Counted from the first letter of the stretch, positions 27,678 to 37,370 are shown. The stretch: 64,000 nucleotides of DNA from Falsiruegeria mediterranea M17 (GCF_900302455.1 NZ_ONZG01000007.1:1-64000), one strand, 5' to 3'. Notes: generated by a model from the letters alone, not told the origin. Numbers and translations: made by a program.

Positions 27678-28055
27678 ATGAATTTCACCACTGCCGGCGT
27701 GATCCTCTTTACCCAAAACTACGAGGCCTGCGTCGACTTCTATGGCCATCTACTGGGTCTTGAGATGTTGCACCGCATCGACCGGCCTGGCGAACGTCTC
27801 ACGACATTCAAGCTGGGGGACACTTATCTGATGGTCGAAACGGGCGGCGTAAGTTCAGACCAGCCAAAGACGGTTGCGCAGAATCCGACGAAACTCCGCT
27901 TTAACGTTCGGGATGTTGCAGCAACCGCGAAAGAACTGAAAACCCGAGGGATAACAGCAATGATCCATCAACACAGCTGGGGCACCACCGCAGAATTCAC
28001 AGATCCGGACGGAAACCCCTGTGCCTTACGGTCACACGATGGGTTCGGAAATTGA
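27678..28055 (+). CDS. VOC-family (glyoxalase/dioxygenase fold) protein
   Basis: The 125-residue protein has paired beta-alpha-beta-beta-beta modules: VILFTQNYEACVDFYGHLLG with a conserved FY, DTYLMVETGG, LRFNVRDVAATAKELKTRG and AEFTDPDGNPCALRS, which ends with a typical metal-ligand region. It could be a lyase, a dioxygenase or a binding protein. AAGGAG precedes the ATG by about 6 bp. The aminotransferase downstream starts 81 bp later on the same strand. Confidence 0.75.
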   Translation: MNFTTAGVILFTQNYEACVDFYGHLLGLEMLHRIDRPGERLTTFKLGDTYLMVETGGVSSDQPKTVAQNPTKLRFNVRDVAATAKELKTRGITAMIHQHSWGTTAEFTDPDGNPCALRSHDGFGN

Positions 28056-28136
28056 GCATGTCCCAAACAGAAGCGGAATTGACAAATCAGCGCGGCTCTG
28101 TCCCTCTCCGCCGGTGATCTGCTTAGGGAGGCTAAC

Positions 28137-29324
28137 ATGCAGTTGTCGCGTCGTATCACGCATCTGACCGGTGGCGGTTCGGATGGTTGGGACGTCTTTT
28201 ACCGCGCCCGTCGGATGAAGGCCGAGGGCGTTCCGGTGTCGGAATTGACCATCGGGGAACATGACATTCGAACGCACGCCTCGATTCTGGCGGCGATGGA
28301 TGCTTCGGCCCGCGGCGGGCATACAGGCTATGCCATGGTGCCGGGCGTGGCCTCGTTGCGCGAAACCGTGGCGAAACGGATCCAAGAGCAGACAGGCGTG
28401 CCGACAACGGCCGACAATGTACTGATCACCCCCGGTGGTCAGGCAGCGCTGTTTGCCGCCCATGCCGCGACCTGCAATTCTGGCGATACCGCGCTGTATC
28501 TTGATCCTTACTACGCGACCTACCCCGGCACGATCCGGGGTGTCGGGGCTGTTGCCAAGGCTGTGCAAACCCATGCCGAAGATGCGTTCCAACCCCGCGC
28601 GGCCGAGATTGACGCCGCCGCCGAGGGGGCCGTGTCACTGCTGATCAACTCGCCCAACAACCCCACGGGTGTGGTTTATTCCCGCGAAACGCTCGAAGGC
28701 ATCGCCGAGGTTTGCAAAAAACGCGATCTGTGGCTGATCTCGGACGAGGTCTATGACACGCAAGTGTGGGAGGGCGAGCACATTTCGCCCCGCGCCCTGC
28801 CCGGCATGGCCGAACGGACGCTGGTGGTGGGGTCGATGTCGAAATCCCACGCCATGACCGGCTCGCGCTGCGGTTGGATCGTGGGCCCGGCCGAGGTGAT
28901 CAACCATCTGATCAACCTGGCAACCCACACGACCTATGGTGTTCCCGGGTTCGTTCAGGATGCGGCCGATTTTGCGCTGAATGCAGGCGCCGAGTTGGAA
29001 GAAGAAATCGCCGCCCCTTTCCGTCGTCGCAGACAGCTGGCCAAAGAGATCCTAGCGGGGCAGAACACCCTTGGCCTGGTGCCCGCCCAAGGGGCGATGT
29101 ACCTGATGCTGGATGTTCGTGCGACGGGAATGAGCGGCGAAGACTTTGCCAACGCCCTGCTGGACACGCATCATATCGCCGTCATGCCGGGCGAAAGCTT
29201 TGGCCAGGCCGCCGCCGGTCATATCCGGGTGGCCATGACGATCGCGGATGACGAGTTTGCCCAGGCGCTGCAAACGCTCTGCACCTTTGCGACCGAGCGC
29301 GCCAACGCCGTGGCCGCTCAGTAA
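28137..29324 (+). CDS. Class I/II PLP-dependent aminotransferase
   Basis: The 395-residue protein has fold-type I features: NVLITPGGQAALFAAHAA, LLINSPNNPTGVVYSRE (substrate-binding Asn), LISDEVYD (PLP Asp and Tyr) and the Schiff-base lysine in VGSMSKSHAMTGSRCGW. It resembles aspartate-type aminotransferases, but the amino acid acted on is unclear. AGGGAGG sits upstream of the ATG. A strong hairpin follows the stop. Confidence 0.82.
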   Translation: MQLSRRITHLTGGGSDGWDVFYRARRMKAEGVPVSELTIGEHDIRTHASILAAMDASARGGHTGYAMVPGVASLRETVAKRIQEQTGVPTTADNVLITPGGQAALFAAHAATCNSGDTALYLDPYYATYPGTIRGVGAVAKAVQTHAEDAFQPRAAEIDAAAEGAVSLLINSPNNPTGVVYSRETLEGIAEVCKKRDLWLISDEVYDTQVWEGEHISPRALPGMAERTLVVGSMSKSHAMTGSRCGWIVGPAEVINHLINLATHTTYGVPGFVQDAADFALNAGAELEEEIAAPFRRRRQLAKEILAGQNTLGLVPAQGAMYLMLDVRATGMSGEDFANALLDTHHIAVMPGESFGQAAAGHIRVAMTIADDEFAQALQTLCTFATERANAVAAQ

Positions 29325-29331
29325 TTGAAAA

Positions 29332-29358
29332 CCGGCGCGGTGGACATCGCCGCGCCGG
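29332..29358. terminator. Strong hairpin between convergent aminotransferase and outer-membrane genes
   Basis: CCGGCGCGG-N9-CCGCGCCGG is a perfect 9-bp stem with a nine-base loop, placed 7 bp after the aminotransferase stop and 21 bp before the end of the convergent gene. It probably ends transcription from both sides, although T-runs are poor. Confidence 0.55.
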
Positions 29359-29379
29359 ACACTCGTTACACTGAAAAAC

Positions 29380-29898
29380 CTAGAAGCGGAACGAAGCGCG
29401 CAGGTTGACGGATGTCGAATCGTAGTCCGACGTCGTGGTTCCGACATTGTCGAACTTGTGCTGCAGAACTTCACCACTGACGGTGAATTGCTCGTTCACC
29501 TGATACGCAACACCCAGGCCGTAGACAAAACCGGTGTCATTGCCGAGCGAGGTAAAGGCCCGCGACCCACCGACCACAGCATACCCAAGCGCGGGGCCGA
29601 AGTCGTAACCGCCTTTCAGCTTGAGGTTGGCCACATTGTCGATGGTACCACCGCCTGCAGGCAAGGCTAGGTCAACACGGTTGACCTCCAACTCGCCACC
29701 AACGACGAAATCGCCAAAATCATAGTCATAGCCGATGTGACCGCCAAATGTGGTTTCTTTGCCATCGGCCGCGCCCGGGCCGTCAACATCGGCATGTCCG
29801 ATGCCGAAACCGGCATAGGGGCCGGTCCAATCTGCGGCCATCGCGGCAGGTGCGCCAAGCAGCGCGATAGAGGTTACTGCGGGAACCAAGAGTTTCAT
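29380..29898 (-). CDS. Outer-membrane beta-barrel protein
   Basis: The 172-residue protein starts with a signal peptide (MKLLVPAVTSIALLGAPAAMA, then ADWTGPYAGFGIGHAD). Alternating strands follow and the chain ends SVNLRASFRF, with the terminal Phe needed for barrel insertion. It resembles the small OmpA-like/porin-family 8-stranded barrels. The start at 29898 follows GGAGTGCAAC. A structural or adhesion role is likely, and no substrate can be named. Confidence 0.78.
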   Translation of the reverse strand: MKLLVPAVTSIALLGAPAAMAADWTGPYAGFGIGHADVDGPGAADGKETTFGGHIGYDYDFGDFVVGGELEVNRVDLALPAGGGTIDNVANLKLKGGYDFGPALGYAVVGGSRAFTSLGNDTGFVYGLGVAYQVNEQFTVSGEVLQHKFDNVGTTTSDYDSTSVNLRASFRF

Positions 29899-30304
29899 GT
29901 TGCACTCCAATCTTCATTGCACACCGCGCAGAGATTACCGTTTAACAGCAAACCTTTGCACCTATCCCCGCGCCGTGTGACAGTGAAATGGACACCTGCC
30001 CTGATCGCTTCAAGGCACCTGCAGGAAACCGCGCGGAGACCCGCGCATGTCCCGCAAGTTTTCGCGCATCAGGCGAAAACCTGCCCAAAATCACCACTTT
30101 CAGCGTCGCAAATGGAACAGACCTGCCATGCACCTCTTGAAAAAATCGGACGCAGTTGAGGGAGAGAGCCATGCAAGCAGAGCAGAGTAAAATCTGTTTG
30201 GTGAGCCGCACAATTGGTGCGGATCGTGGCCGCGCGGCCCGGGGGCGCCCTGCCTCAAGTTGATCTGAAGCTACTTCCAGTCAACTCACATCGGACCAAA
30301 CGAC
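29899..30304. other. 406-bp gap upstream of the MttB-family gene
   Basis: It holds the outer-membrane gene promoter on one side. On the other is a leader of at least 130 bp before the methyltransferase, containing a 30-codon frame at 30171-30263. An 89-codon minus frame at 29942-30211 has no ribosome-binding site and is not called. No riboswitch was recognised. Confidence 0.45.
30171..30263 (+). CDS. Possible 30-residue leader or small protein before mttB
   Basis: The frame MQAEQSKICLVSRTIGADRG... is preceded by GAGGGAGAGAGCC, a very good ribosome-binding site at normal spacing, better than that of the gene downstream. It ends 41 bp before the MttB-family start. The second half is Arg/Gly-rich. 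It could be a regulatory leader peptide or chance. No family is known to me. Confidence 0.35.
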   Translation: MQAEQSKICLVSRTIGADRGRAARGRPASS

Positions 30305-31849
30305 ATGAACGACCAATCCCGATCCACCTCGCGCAGCGGCGGACGCGCTGCGCGCCGTGCTGCCCGTGCAGCCGCCCTGCCCGATCACCTGCGCCCGGTG
30401 CGCCACGGCATGGAAAGCCGCGCGCTGAACTTGCTCAGCCAACAGGACATGGAACGCATCCATTCCGCCGCGCTCGATGCGCTGGAAACCATCGGCCTTG
30501 CCGACGCGCCACAAAGCGGCATTGATTACCTGGTGGGTGCCGGCTGTACCCTGGGCGACGATGGCCGCATCCGGTTCCCGCGCGCATTGGTCGAAGATAC
30601 GCTGGCCAAGGCAAACCGCGAGGTCACGCTCTACAGCCGCGATGGCAAAACCGATCTGGACCTGACCGGGGCCAAGGTCCACTACGGAACAGCGGGTGCC
30701 GCCGTTTCGATGGTGGATGTGGATGGCCGCAATTATCGCGATTCAACCGTGCAGGACCTTCACGATGCGGCGCGGATATGTCAGCAGCTCGACAACATTC
30801 ACTTTGTCCAGCGCCCCATGGTCTGCCGCGACATCCCCGACAACCGCGAGATGGACCTGAACACCATCTACGCCTGCACATCCGGCACCTACAAACACAT
30901 CGGCACATCGTTCACCGAGCCATCTTATGTGAAGCCCGCGCTGGAAATGCTGCACATGATCGCCGGTGGCGAGGACAAGTGGCGTGAAAAGCCGTTCATG
31001 TCGAACTCGAACTGTTTCGTTGTCCCTCCGATGAAATTTGCCACCGAATCCTGCGAAGTGATGGAGGAATGCATCAAGGGCGGCATGCCCGTGCTGCTGC
31101 TCTCCGCCGGTATGGCCGGGGCTACGGCGCCATCGACAGTGGCGGGTGCCATTGTGCAGGCCACCGCTGAATGTCTGGCCGGTTTGGTCTATGTCAACGC
31201 AGTGAAACCGGGGCACCCCGCAATCATGGGCACCTGGCCCTTCGGTCTGGACCTGCGCACTGGTGCGATGACCGTCGGCTCGGGCGAGCAAGCGCTGCTG
31301 AGCGCGGGCTGCGCTCAGATGCACCGGTTCTATGACCTTCCGGGGGGTGCCGCCGCCGGGGCCGCCGATTCCAAACTGCCCGACATGCAGGCCGGATGGG
31401 AACAGATGTGTTCCGCCGTTATGACCGGTCTGTCGGGGCTGAACATGGTGTACGAGGCCGCCGGCATGCACGCCTCGCTGCTGGGGTTCTGCTTTGAAAG
31501 CCTGATCCTGAGTGATGACTTGCTGGGGCAAGCGTTGCGCTGTGTACGCGGGATCGAGGTGACGGATGAAACCATGGCCCTGGATCAGATCGCTGAGGTC
31601 TGCCTGGGCGGTACGGGCCACTATCTGGGCACTGATGCGACACTCAGCCGGATGCAGCAGGACTTTGTCTATCCCACCTTGGGTGATCGCACTTCGCCCA
31701 AGGAATGGGCCGAATTGGGCAAACCCGACCTGATTCAAAAGGCGATCGAAAAGAAAGAGATGATCCTGGGAGAGCGATCACCAGCCCGGTTCGATGCGGA
31801 ACTCGATCAGAAAATTCGTGGAGCCTTCAACATTCACTTGCCCGCGTAA
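30305..31849 (+). CDS. MttB-family trimethylamine methyltransferase homologue lacking pyrrolysine
   Basis: The 514-residue protein belongs to the MttB/COG5598 family: GIDYLVGAGC, VHYGTAGAAVSMVDVDG, LNTIYACTSGTYKHIGTSF, GGMPVLLLSAGMAGATAPS and SLLGFCFESLILSDDLLGQA. True trimethylamine methyltransferases read through an amber codon for pyrrolysine; here the frame is open with sense codons throughout. It is thus a non-Pyl member of the MtgB type, some of which demethylate glycine betaine or related quaternary amines onto a corrinoid protein. No corrinoid protein or activase is adjacent, so partner and substrate are unknown. Marine roseobacters carry many such paralogues. Confidence 0.8.
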   Translation: MNDQSRSTSRSGGRAARRAARAAALPDHLRPVRHGMESRALNLLSQQDMERIHSAALDALETIGLADAPQSGIDYLVGAGCTLGDDGRIRFPRALVEDTLAKANREVTLYSRDGKTDLDLTGAKVHYGTAGAAVSMVDVDGRNYRDSTVQDLHDAARICQQLDNIHFVQRPMVCRDIPDNREMDLNTIYACTSGTYKHIGTSFTEPSYVKPALEMLHMIAGGEDKWREKPFMSNSNCFVVPPMKFATESCEVMEECIKGGMPVLLLSAGMAGATAPSTVAGAIVQATAECLAGLVYVNAVKPGHPAIMGTWPFGLDLRTGAMTVGSGEQALLSAGCAQMHRFYDLPGGAAAGAADSKLPDMQAGWEQMCSAVMTGLSGLNMVYEAAGMHASLLGFCFESLILSDDLLGQALRCVRGIEVTDETMALDQIAEVCLGGTGHYLGTDATLSRMQQDFVYPTLGDRTSPKEWAELGKPDLIQKAIEKKEMILGERSPARFDAELDQKIRGAFNIHLPA

Positions 31850-31859
31850 ATCTTTGAAA

Positions 31860-31882
31860 TGGGGCGGGAAAATCTCGCCCCA
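31860..31882 (+). terminator. Hairpin after the MttB-family gene
   Basis: TGGGGCG-N9-CGCCCCA is a 7-bp perfect stem eleven bases past the stop codon, with an A-rich loop. No T-run follows. It is probably a 3' end stabiliser or a Rho-assisted stop. Confidence 0.45.
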
Positions 31883-32285
31883 CACCATCATTCGGATGTC
31901 TTTCGGGCAATCACATATCAGCCGAGACATTGTTACTCCGAACTGTTGCGCGCTATGCGACCACCATCTGCTGCAGCAATCAGACGAAGGTTTAGTGGCG
32001 TCATCACCAACAAAAGTCACGCGATCTGTTCGCGAAAACCGGGGGTTACATGGGCCGTCCCCAGCCCCCACATCCAAAAAGCTGGCGCCATCAGTCTGGG
32101 CTTTGAACCTCTTTCCGATCCATTGATCGTGGGCGGCGTGGTTGATGGACCGGGGCACGGGCGGTCCCCGCAACTCGGGTCTGTCCCGTCTTGGAACACT
32201 CAGGCACCACTCAGGAAGTGGGAACGCGCAAGCAGCAGCCCCTACCGCCTGCGCGTCCCTCCCGTGACCCCCTCGTGGTGATCGA
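31883..32285. other. Gap with no supported gene
   Basis: About 400 bp between the methyltransferase hairpin and the end of the EF-hand gene. Open frames here overlap one another without ribosome-binding sites or recognisable motifs. I see no RNA gene or repeat. Confidence 0.4.
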
Positions 32286-32525
32286 TTAGCTGTCGGTATC
32301 GGGCAGCAACCCTGCGGTCTGTGCGGCCGACACCTCATCAACATCCAGCACGCCATCGGCGTTCTGATCCATGGCGACAAAGCTGTCGGCATCCAATTCC
32401 GGGAAAGCGGCCTGAACCTCTTCCAATGTAAGCACGCCATCAGCGTTGGCATCGACTTGCCCCGCGGCCCAAAGCGGAGTTGCAAAGAGAGCAGCGACAA
32501 GCGGCAGAGTTTTAAACAGTTTCAT
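32286..32525 (-). CDS. Small secreted EF-hand calcium-binding protein
   Basis: The 79-residue product has a signal peptide (MKLFKTLPLVAALFATPLWA, cleavage before AGQVDA). Two EF-hand loops follow, DANADGVLTLEE and DQNADGVLDVDE, with the Asp-x-Asn-x-Asp-Gly pattern and a final Glu in both. It would bind calcium in the periplasm or outside. The start at 32525 is selected because it begins the signal peptide. It has no obvious operon partner. Confidence 0.75.
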   Translation of the reverse strand: MKLFKTLPLVAALFATPLWAAGQVDANADGVLTLEEVQAAFPELDADSFVAMDQNADGVLDVDEVSAAQTAGLLPDTDS

Positions 32526-32797
32526 TAGGGTCTCCTGTGGTTTTGATCGTCCAAAGGTTGGACGCACTCAGAAACCGCGAAACCGGCAATCCCGTCACCC
32601 CATGGAGGAAACATGACGAAAATTCAGCCAACTCGCGCCGGTTTTGTCCGCTTGCCTGCGCAAGGAATGGCGGGGCAAAATCCCGCGCATCGCCACCGGC
32701 GGAACTCGCCGCAGCGTACATCCGGAAACAAGCATCCCTTTGCCGAAAAGCGCCCCAGTCCTAAGTCGGCGCCTTTTGGCCGGTTGATCTGAGTCGC

Positions 32798-32824
32798 AAA
32801 AAAAGGGGGCCATCGGCCCCCTTT
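32798..32824 (-). terminator. Intrinsic terminator of nrdJ (minus strand)
   Basis: On the minus strand AAAGGGGGCC-GAT-GGCCCCCTTT is followed by a further run of T, giving seven in a row in total. This is a textbook Rho-independent stop. It lies 214 bp after the nrdJ stop, so the transcript would have a long untranslated tail. Confidence 0.75.
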
Positions 32825-33037
32825 GAGTTTCGCTATCCAAGCTCATCTAGTTTACCGCCCGGTGTTTTTTTGCCTGCGGCCTGGACTGCGTCTGGGGCGA
32901 GCGCACCCGCCCCGTGATAGAGTGGGAAGGACTGGTCTTCCGCCCACCCTGTCTCGTCGGGGCCAGGATCACCGAGGGTGGATCCTTTTGTGGCCCCTAC
33001 GCATCCCCCAGGGGACGCGATCTTTGTTACCGGGGAC

Positions 33038-36000
33038 TTACGAGCAGCCGCTCGTCGCCCCGCAAGTGTTGCACTTCATGCAGGTGCCGTTGCGCACCAG
33101 CGTGTAGTTTCCGCATTCACCGCAGGCCTCGCCCTCGTAGCCTTGCATCTTGGCCTTGGTGCGAGCGTCCATGCCGACGGCCGCAGTGGTTTCGGTTGAG
33201 GTTTCAGGCACGATGGTCTGCAGCGCGCTGACCGGATCAGCGGCGCCGTTCAGTGCGGTGGCGCCGGATTGGCCGCCATTCAGCACCACCAGATCCTGCG
33301 GCAGACGCTTGCGCAGATAGCCCGTCGAGCTGATTTGTTTCAACACTTCCAATGACTTGGACGCCGCAGTTTCGCTAATCTCGTTGATGTTCGACACGCC
33401 CTCTTCCTCGCCACGACCGATGTCGTCGAATGTGGCGCCCTCGGGCTTCACATGCGCCAGATCGGTGCGGTCCAGATAGCTGACAGCCAGTTCCCGGAAG
33501 ATGTAGTCGAGGATCGAGGTCGCGTTCTTGATCGAGTCGTTGCCCTGCACCATCCCCGCCGGTTCGAACTTGGTGAAGGTGAAAGCGTCAACGAACTCCT
33601 CGAGCGGCACGCCATATTGCAGACCGACCGACACGGCGATGGCAAAGTTGTTCATCATCGCGCGGAAACCTGCACCCTCTTTGTGCATGTCGATGAAAAT
33701 CTCGCCCAACTTGCCGTCTTCGAACTCGCCGGTGCGCAGGTAAACCTTATGCCCGCCAACGACGGCCTTTTGGGTGTATCCCTTGCGGCGATGGGGCAGC
33801 TTCTCGCGGTGGCTGCGGATGATCTCTTTCACCACAACCTTTTCGATCACTTTCTCGGCCAGCACAGCGGCCTTTTCCTGGATCGAACCGCTTTCCAGAA
33901 CCTCAGCCGCCTCATCGTCGTCTTCGACCAACGCAGCCGCCAACGGTTGGCTGAGCTTCGAGCCGTCACGATAGAGCGCGTTGGCTTTGACACCCAGCGA
34001 CCAGCTGAGTTCGTAAGCCTTCTGACAGTCCTCGATGGTCGCATCGTTGGGCATGTTGATTGTTTTGGAAATCGCGCCCGAGATGAACGACTGTGCCGCG
34101 GCCATCATGGTGATGTGGCTGTCAACCGACAGGAAGCGCTTGCCTTTCTTGCCGCATGGGTTTGCACAATCAAAGATGTGATAGTGCTCTTCCTTAAGGT
34201 GCGGCGCCCCTTCCAGGGTCATGGTCCCGCAAACATGGTCGTTCGCTGCGTCGATATCGGCCTTGGTAAAGCCAAGGTGACGCAGCAGGTCGAACGTCGG
34301 GTCATTCAGTTTGTCAGCCGGGATGCCCAGAACGCCGGTGCAGAACTCTTCGCCCAGGGTCCACTGGTTGAACACAAACCGGATGTCGAATGCGCTTTCC
34401 AGCGCCTCGTCAACCTTGCGCAACTCGTTGGGGCCAAACCCGTGACCCGTCAGCGAGGTGTGGTTGATCCCGGGTGCGTTGCCGATGGAACCGTGACCCA
34501 CGGCGTAAGATACGATCTCTTCGATCTGGGCCGAGCTGTAGCCTTGGAATTCCAAAGCAGCAGGAACCGAGCGGTTGATGATCTTGAAATAACCGCCACC
34601 GGCCAGTTTCTTGAACTTGACCAGCGCAAAGTCGGGCTCAATCCCGGTGGTGTCGCAATCCATTACCAGACCAATGGTGCCGGTGGGCGCAATCACAGTG
34701 GCCTGCGCATTGCGATAGCCGTTCTTTTCACCCAAGGACAATGCCTCGTCCCAGGCGGACATGGCCAGATCAACCAGGCGCGCGTCAGGGCAGTTGGCAT
34801 GATCCAGCGGCACTGGTTTCACCGCGAGCTTCTCATACCCATGCACAGCACCGTGCGCTGCGTTGCGGTGGTTGCGCATAACGCGCAGCATGTGCTTGGC
34901 GTTGCGCTCGTAGCCTGCAAACGGACCCAGCTCGCCTGCAATCTCGGCCGAGGTTGCATAAGCCACACCGGTCATGATCGCGGTCAGAGCACCGCAAAGC
35001 GCCCGGCCCTCGTCGCTGTCATAGCCGTGGCCCATGTTCATCAGCAAGCCGCCGATGTTGGCATAGCCCAGACCCAAGGTGCGGAAGTCATAGGAAAGCT
35101 GCGCGATTTCCTTGGACGGGAACTGCGCCATGGTCACGCTGATTTCCAGCGTCAGGGTCCACAGACGCGCGGTGTGCATGTAATCATCGGCCTGGAACTT
35201 GCCATCCTCAAGGAAGGTCAGCAGGTTCATCGACGCCAGGTTACAAGCGGTGTCGTCCAGGAACATGTATTCCGAACAGGGGTTTGACCCGCGAATTTCA
35301 CCGTCTTCGGGGCAGGTATGCCATTCGTTGACGGTGTCGTGGTACTGGATGCCCGGATCAGCACAGGCCCAGGCCGCATGGCCCACTTGCGCCCAGAGGT
35401 CACGCGCCTTGATGGTGCGAGAGACCTTGCCGTCGGTGCGGTTGATCAGCTCCCAATCGGCGTCCTTTTCGATCGCCTTGAGGAAAGCGTTGGTCACACG
35501 GATCGAGTTGTTCGAGTTTTGGCCCGAAACCGAGCTGTAAGCCTCGGAGTCCCAATCGGTGTCATAGGTCGGGAATTCGATGCTGGTGTGGCCCTGCTTG
35601 GCGTAATCCAGCACGCGTTTGACATAAGTCTCGGGGATCGCGACTTTTTTGGCTTCGCGGATCGACTTTTTCAGCGCGTCGTTGTGGTTCGGGTCATATG
35701 CATCTTCGGCCTTGCCATCCCAGGTGCGCAGCGCCTCGAAAATACCGTTGAGCTTGGCCTCGTGCATCTTAGAGCCCGCAACGATGCTCGCCACCTTCTG
35801 CTCTTCGATGACTTTCCAGTTGATGAAATCCTCAATATCCGGGTGATCAGCGTCGACGATGACCATCTTGGCCGCACGCCGGGTGGTGCCGCCGGATTTG
35901 ATCGCGCCTGCTGCCCGGTCACCGATTTTCAGGAAGCCCATAAGGCCGCTCGACTTGCCACCACCGGACAGGGGCTCACCCTCGCCGCGCAGGTGGCTGA

Positions 36001-36679
36001 AGTTGGTGCCAGTGCCCGAACCATATTTGAACAGGCGCGCCTCGCGCACCCACAGGTCCATGATGCCGCCTTCGTTGACCAGATCATCTTCGACGCCCTG
36101 AATGAAACACGCGTGGGGCTGCGGATGCTCGTAGGACGATTTCGATTTGGTCAGCTTGCCGGTCTTATAGTCGACATAGTGGTGGCCCTGTGCCGGGCCG
36201 TCTATGCCATAGGCCCAATGCAGGCCGGTGTTGAACCACTGGGGCGAGTTCGGCGCGGCGCGCTGCGTGGCCAGCATATAGCGCATCTCGTCAAAGTAAG
36301 CGCGCGCGTCATCCTCGGTCGAGAAATAGCCGCCTTTCCAGCCCCAATAAGCCCAGGCACCTGCAAGACGGTCGAACACCTGCTTTGAGGAGATTTCGCC
36401 ACCCAGCTCGACGTCCCCGTCGGGCACCGAGCGCCACAGGAATTCGGGAACATCCTTTTCCCGGACCTTCTTCAAGCGCGAGGGCACACCTGCTTTGCGG
36501 AAATACTTTTGGGCAATAACGTCGCTGGCGACCTGGCTCCAGCTCGAGGGCACTTCGATGTCGTCGAGTTTGAATACGATTGTCCCGTCGGGATTGCGAA
36601 TCTCAGACGTGGCCGACACAAAATCCAGCTCTGCATAGGCATCCTGTCCTGCCTTGGTGAATTTCCGTTCTATCTTCAT
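33038..36679 (-). CDS. nrdJ: Adenosylcobalamin-dependent (class II) ribonucleoside-diphosphate reductase
   Basis: The 1213-residue protein is a full-length NrdJ. The [15 protein letters not shown] motif near residues 463-477 contains active-site residues, and [13 protein letters not shown] and the finger-loop regions are present. The C-terminal tail holds a zinc-ribbon-like CGECGNYTL...CMKCNTCG, with cysteines that can reduce the active-site disulfide. It makes deoxynucleotides using coenzyme B12 and needs no oxygen, which suits an organism that also respires nitrate. It is monocistronic with a terminator downstream. Candidate NrdR boxes lie about 200-245 bp upstream. No cobalamin riboswitch was seen. 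Confidence 0.92.
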   Translation of the reverse strand: MKIERKFTKAGQDAYAELDFVSATSEIRNPDGTIVFKLDDIEVPSSWSQVASDVIAQKYFRKAGVPSRLKKVREKDVPEFLWRSVPDGDVELGGEISSKQVFDRLAGAWAYWGWKGGYFSTEDDARAYFDEMRYMLATQRAAPNSPQWFNTGLHWAYGIDGPAQGHHYVDYKTGKLTKSKSSYEHPQPHACFIQGVEDDLVNEGGIMDLWVREARLFKYGSGTGTNFSHLRGEGEPLSGGGKSSGLMGFLKIGDRAAGAIKSGGTTRRAAKMVIVDADHPDIEDFINWKVIEEQKVASIVAGSKMHEAKLNGIFEALRTWDGKAEDAYDPNHNDALKKSIREAKKVAIPETYVKRVLDYAKQGHTSIEFPTYDTDWDSEAYSSVSGQNSNNSIRVTNAFLKAIEKDADWELINRTDGKVSRTIKARDLWAQVGHAAWACADPGIQYHDTVNEWHTCPEDGEIRGSNPCSEYMFLDDTACNLASMNLLTFLEDGKFQADDYMHTARLWTLTLEISVTMAQFPSKEIAQLSYDFRTLGLGYANIGGLLMNMGHGYDSDEGRALCGALTAIMTGVAYATSAEIAGELGPFAGYERNAKHMLRVMRNHRNAAHGAVHGYEKLAVKPVPLDHANCPDARLVDLAMSAWDEALSLGEKNGYRNAQATVIAPTGTIGLVMDCDTTGIEPDFALVKFKKLAGGGYFKIINRSVPAALEFQGYSSAQIEEIVSYAVGHGSIGNAPGINHTSLTGHGFGPNELRKVDEALESAFDIRFVFNQWTLGEEFCTGVLGIPADKLNDPTFDLLRHLGFTKADIDAANDHVCGTMTLEGAPHLKEEHYHIFDCANPCGKKGKRFLSVDSHITMMAAAQSFISGAISKTINMPNDATIEDCQKAYELSWSLGVKANALYRDGSKLSQPLAAALVEDDDEAAEVLESGSIQEKAAVLAEKVIEKVVVKEIIRSHREKLPHRRKGYTQKAVVGGHKVYLRTGEFEDGKLGEIFIDMHKEGAGFRAMMNNFAIAVSVGLQYGVPLEEFVDAFTFTKFEPAGMVQGNDSIKNATSILDYIFRELAVSYLDRTDLAHVKPEGATFDDIGRGEEEGVSNINEISETAASKSLEVLKQISSTGYLRKRLPQDLVVLNGGQSGATALNGAADPVSALQTIVPETSTETTAAVGMDARTKAKMQGYEGEACGECGNYTLVRNGTCMKCNTCGATSGCS

Positions 36680-36871
36680 CCCGCTGCCCCTAAATTCCAG
36701 CTTTCAACGTGTGGCCCCATCAGCCCATGATCGCGCCCCGGACCAGTCCCAGGGCAATGACAGAAGGAAAAAACATCCCGCCGCAGCCGAAGCCGCGTGA
36801 AAAAACAGCGCTGTCGCGCCCGTTGTCCGAGAGTTACCCCATTGTCGTGCCGCGCTGCTGCCCCTCTGGTC

Positions 36872-36890
36872 ATACCTACCAGATTTAGTG
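36872..36890 (+). repeat. 19-bp direct repeat, copy 1 (upstream of nrdJ)
   Basis: ATACCTACCAGATTTAGTG is identical at 37352-37370. In both places CTGCCCCT lies a few bases before it (gap 6 here, 4 in copy 2). Confidence 0.7.
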
Positions 36891-36922
36891 GCAATGCGTC
36901 CGGCCCCCACAATCTGGCGTAT
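36878..36922 (-). promoter_or_regulatory. Candidate pair of NrdR boxes upstream of nrdJ
   Basis: On the minus strand, box CCACTAAATCTGGT (36878-36891) matches all six strongly conserved positions of the NrdR consensus as I know it (acaCwAtATaTwGtgt). ATACGCCAGATTGT (36909-36922) matches four. Their centres are 31 bp apart, three helical turns, the usual spacing of NrdR box pairs. They would let the ATP/dATP-sensing NrdR repress nrdJ. The second box is weak, so this stays tentative. Confidence 0.42.
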
Positions 36923-37351
36923 TGGGGCCTAGGAGGTCAACGCTCTTTTTACCAACGTTTCGGAAAGATTTATATTGACGCGCGCCCGGGTTCGGGCCGG
37001 TCATCGCCAGGTCCGATTCCTCCACAAGTTATGCCCAAGGCGCAGCATCGGGGATGCCTCAAGCAAGACTGGGATTTCTCGATTTTTACGGCACACTTAC
37101 CAGATTTTATTAACAATTCTTAACGCAAATCTCTGCGATGCAGCACGAAAATCGAGCGAGCATTTTCCTGTGACAAAATTATCAGATCAGATGCGAGCTG
37201 CGGTGCCGAGTCGCGAAATTTCCCACCCAACCGACACAGAATCGGGGGAAGAAATGGCCCTCTGCCCCAATTTCAGGCGGCCACCAGATGTCGTAGTGTG
37301 GCCCTTAAACACACCAAGGGCAGAGCCAATCCCTCGGCCCTGCCCCTGTTG

Positions 37352-37370
37352 ATACCTACCAGATTTAGTG
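37352..37370 (+). repeat. 19-bp direct repeat, copy 2 (spans the napC stop codon)
   Basis: Identical to 36872-36890. On the minus strand it supplies the last His codon and TAA stop of napC, then continues into the intergenic region. Confidence 0.7.

Larger units (their letters stand above)
36680..37364. other. 685-bp region between nrdJ and napC: nrdJ control region
   Basis: No gene is supported. The region holds the nrdJ promoter and leader, the candidate NrdR boxes, a near-copy of the ACCAGATTT motif at 37099-37112, and a TTAAC-AATTC-TTAAC direct repeat at 37110-37124. A 19-bp identical direct repeat lies at 36872-36890 and 37352-37370. The napC stop codon lies within the second copy. Confidence 0.5.

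Noticed and set aside
30305-31849. Pyrrolysine-containing trimethylamine methyltransferase
   Set aside because: No in-frame amber codon is read through; the frame is continuous, so it is a non-Pyl family member.
33452-35287. 611-codon open frame on the plus strand
   Set aside because: It lies wholly inside nrdJ on the other strand. Third-position GC bias explains its length, and no motif or ribosome site supports it.
37110-37124. TTAAC-AATTC-TTAAC as a CtrA box
   Set aside because: The CtrA consensus is TTAA-N7-TTAA, which needs 11-bp spacing. Here the repeats are 10 bp apart.
36680-37364. Cobalamin riboswitch upstream of B12-dependent nrdJ
   Set aside because: I could not find the conserved B12-box sequence or a matching fold in this region.
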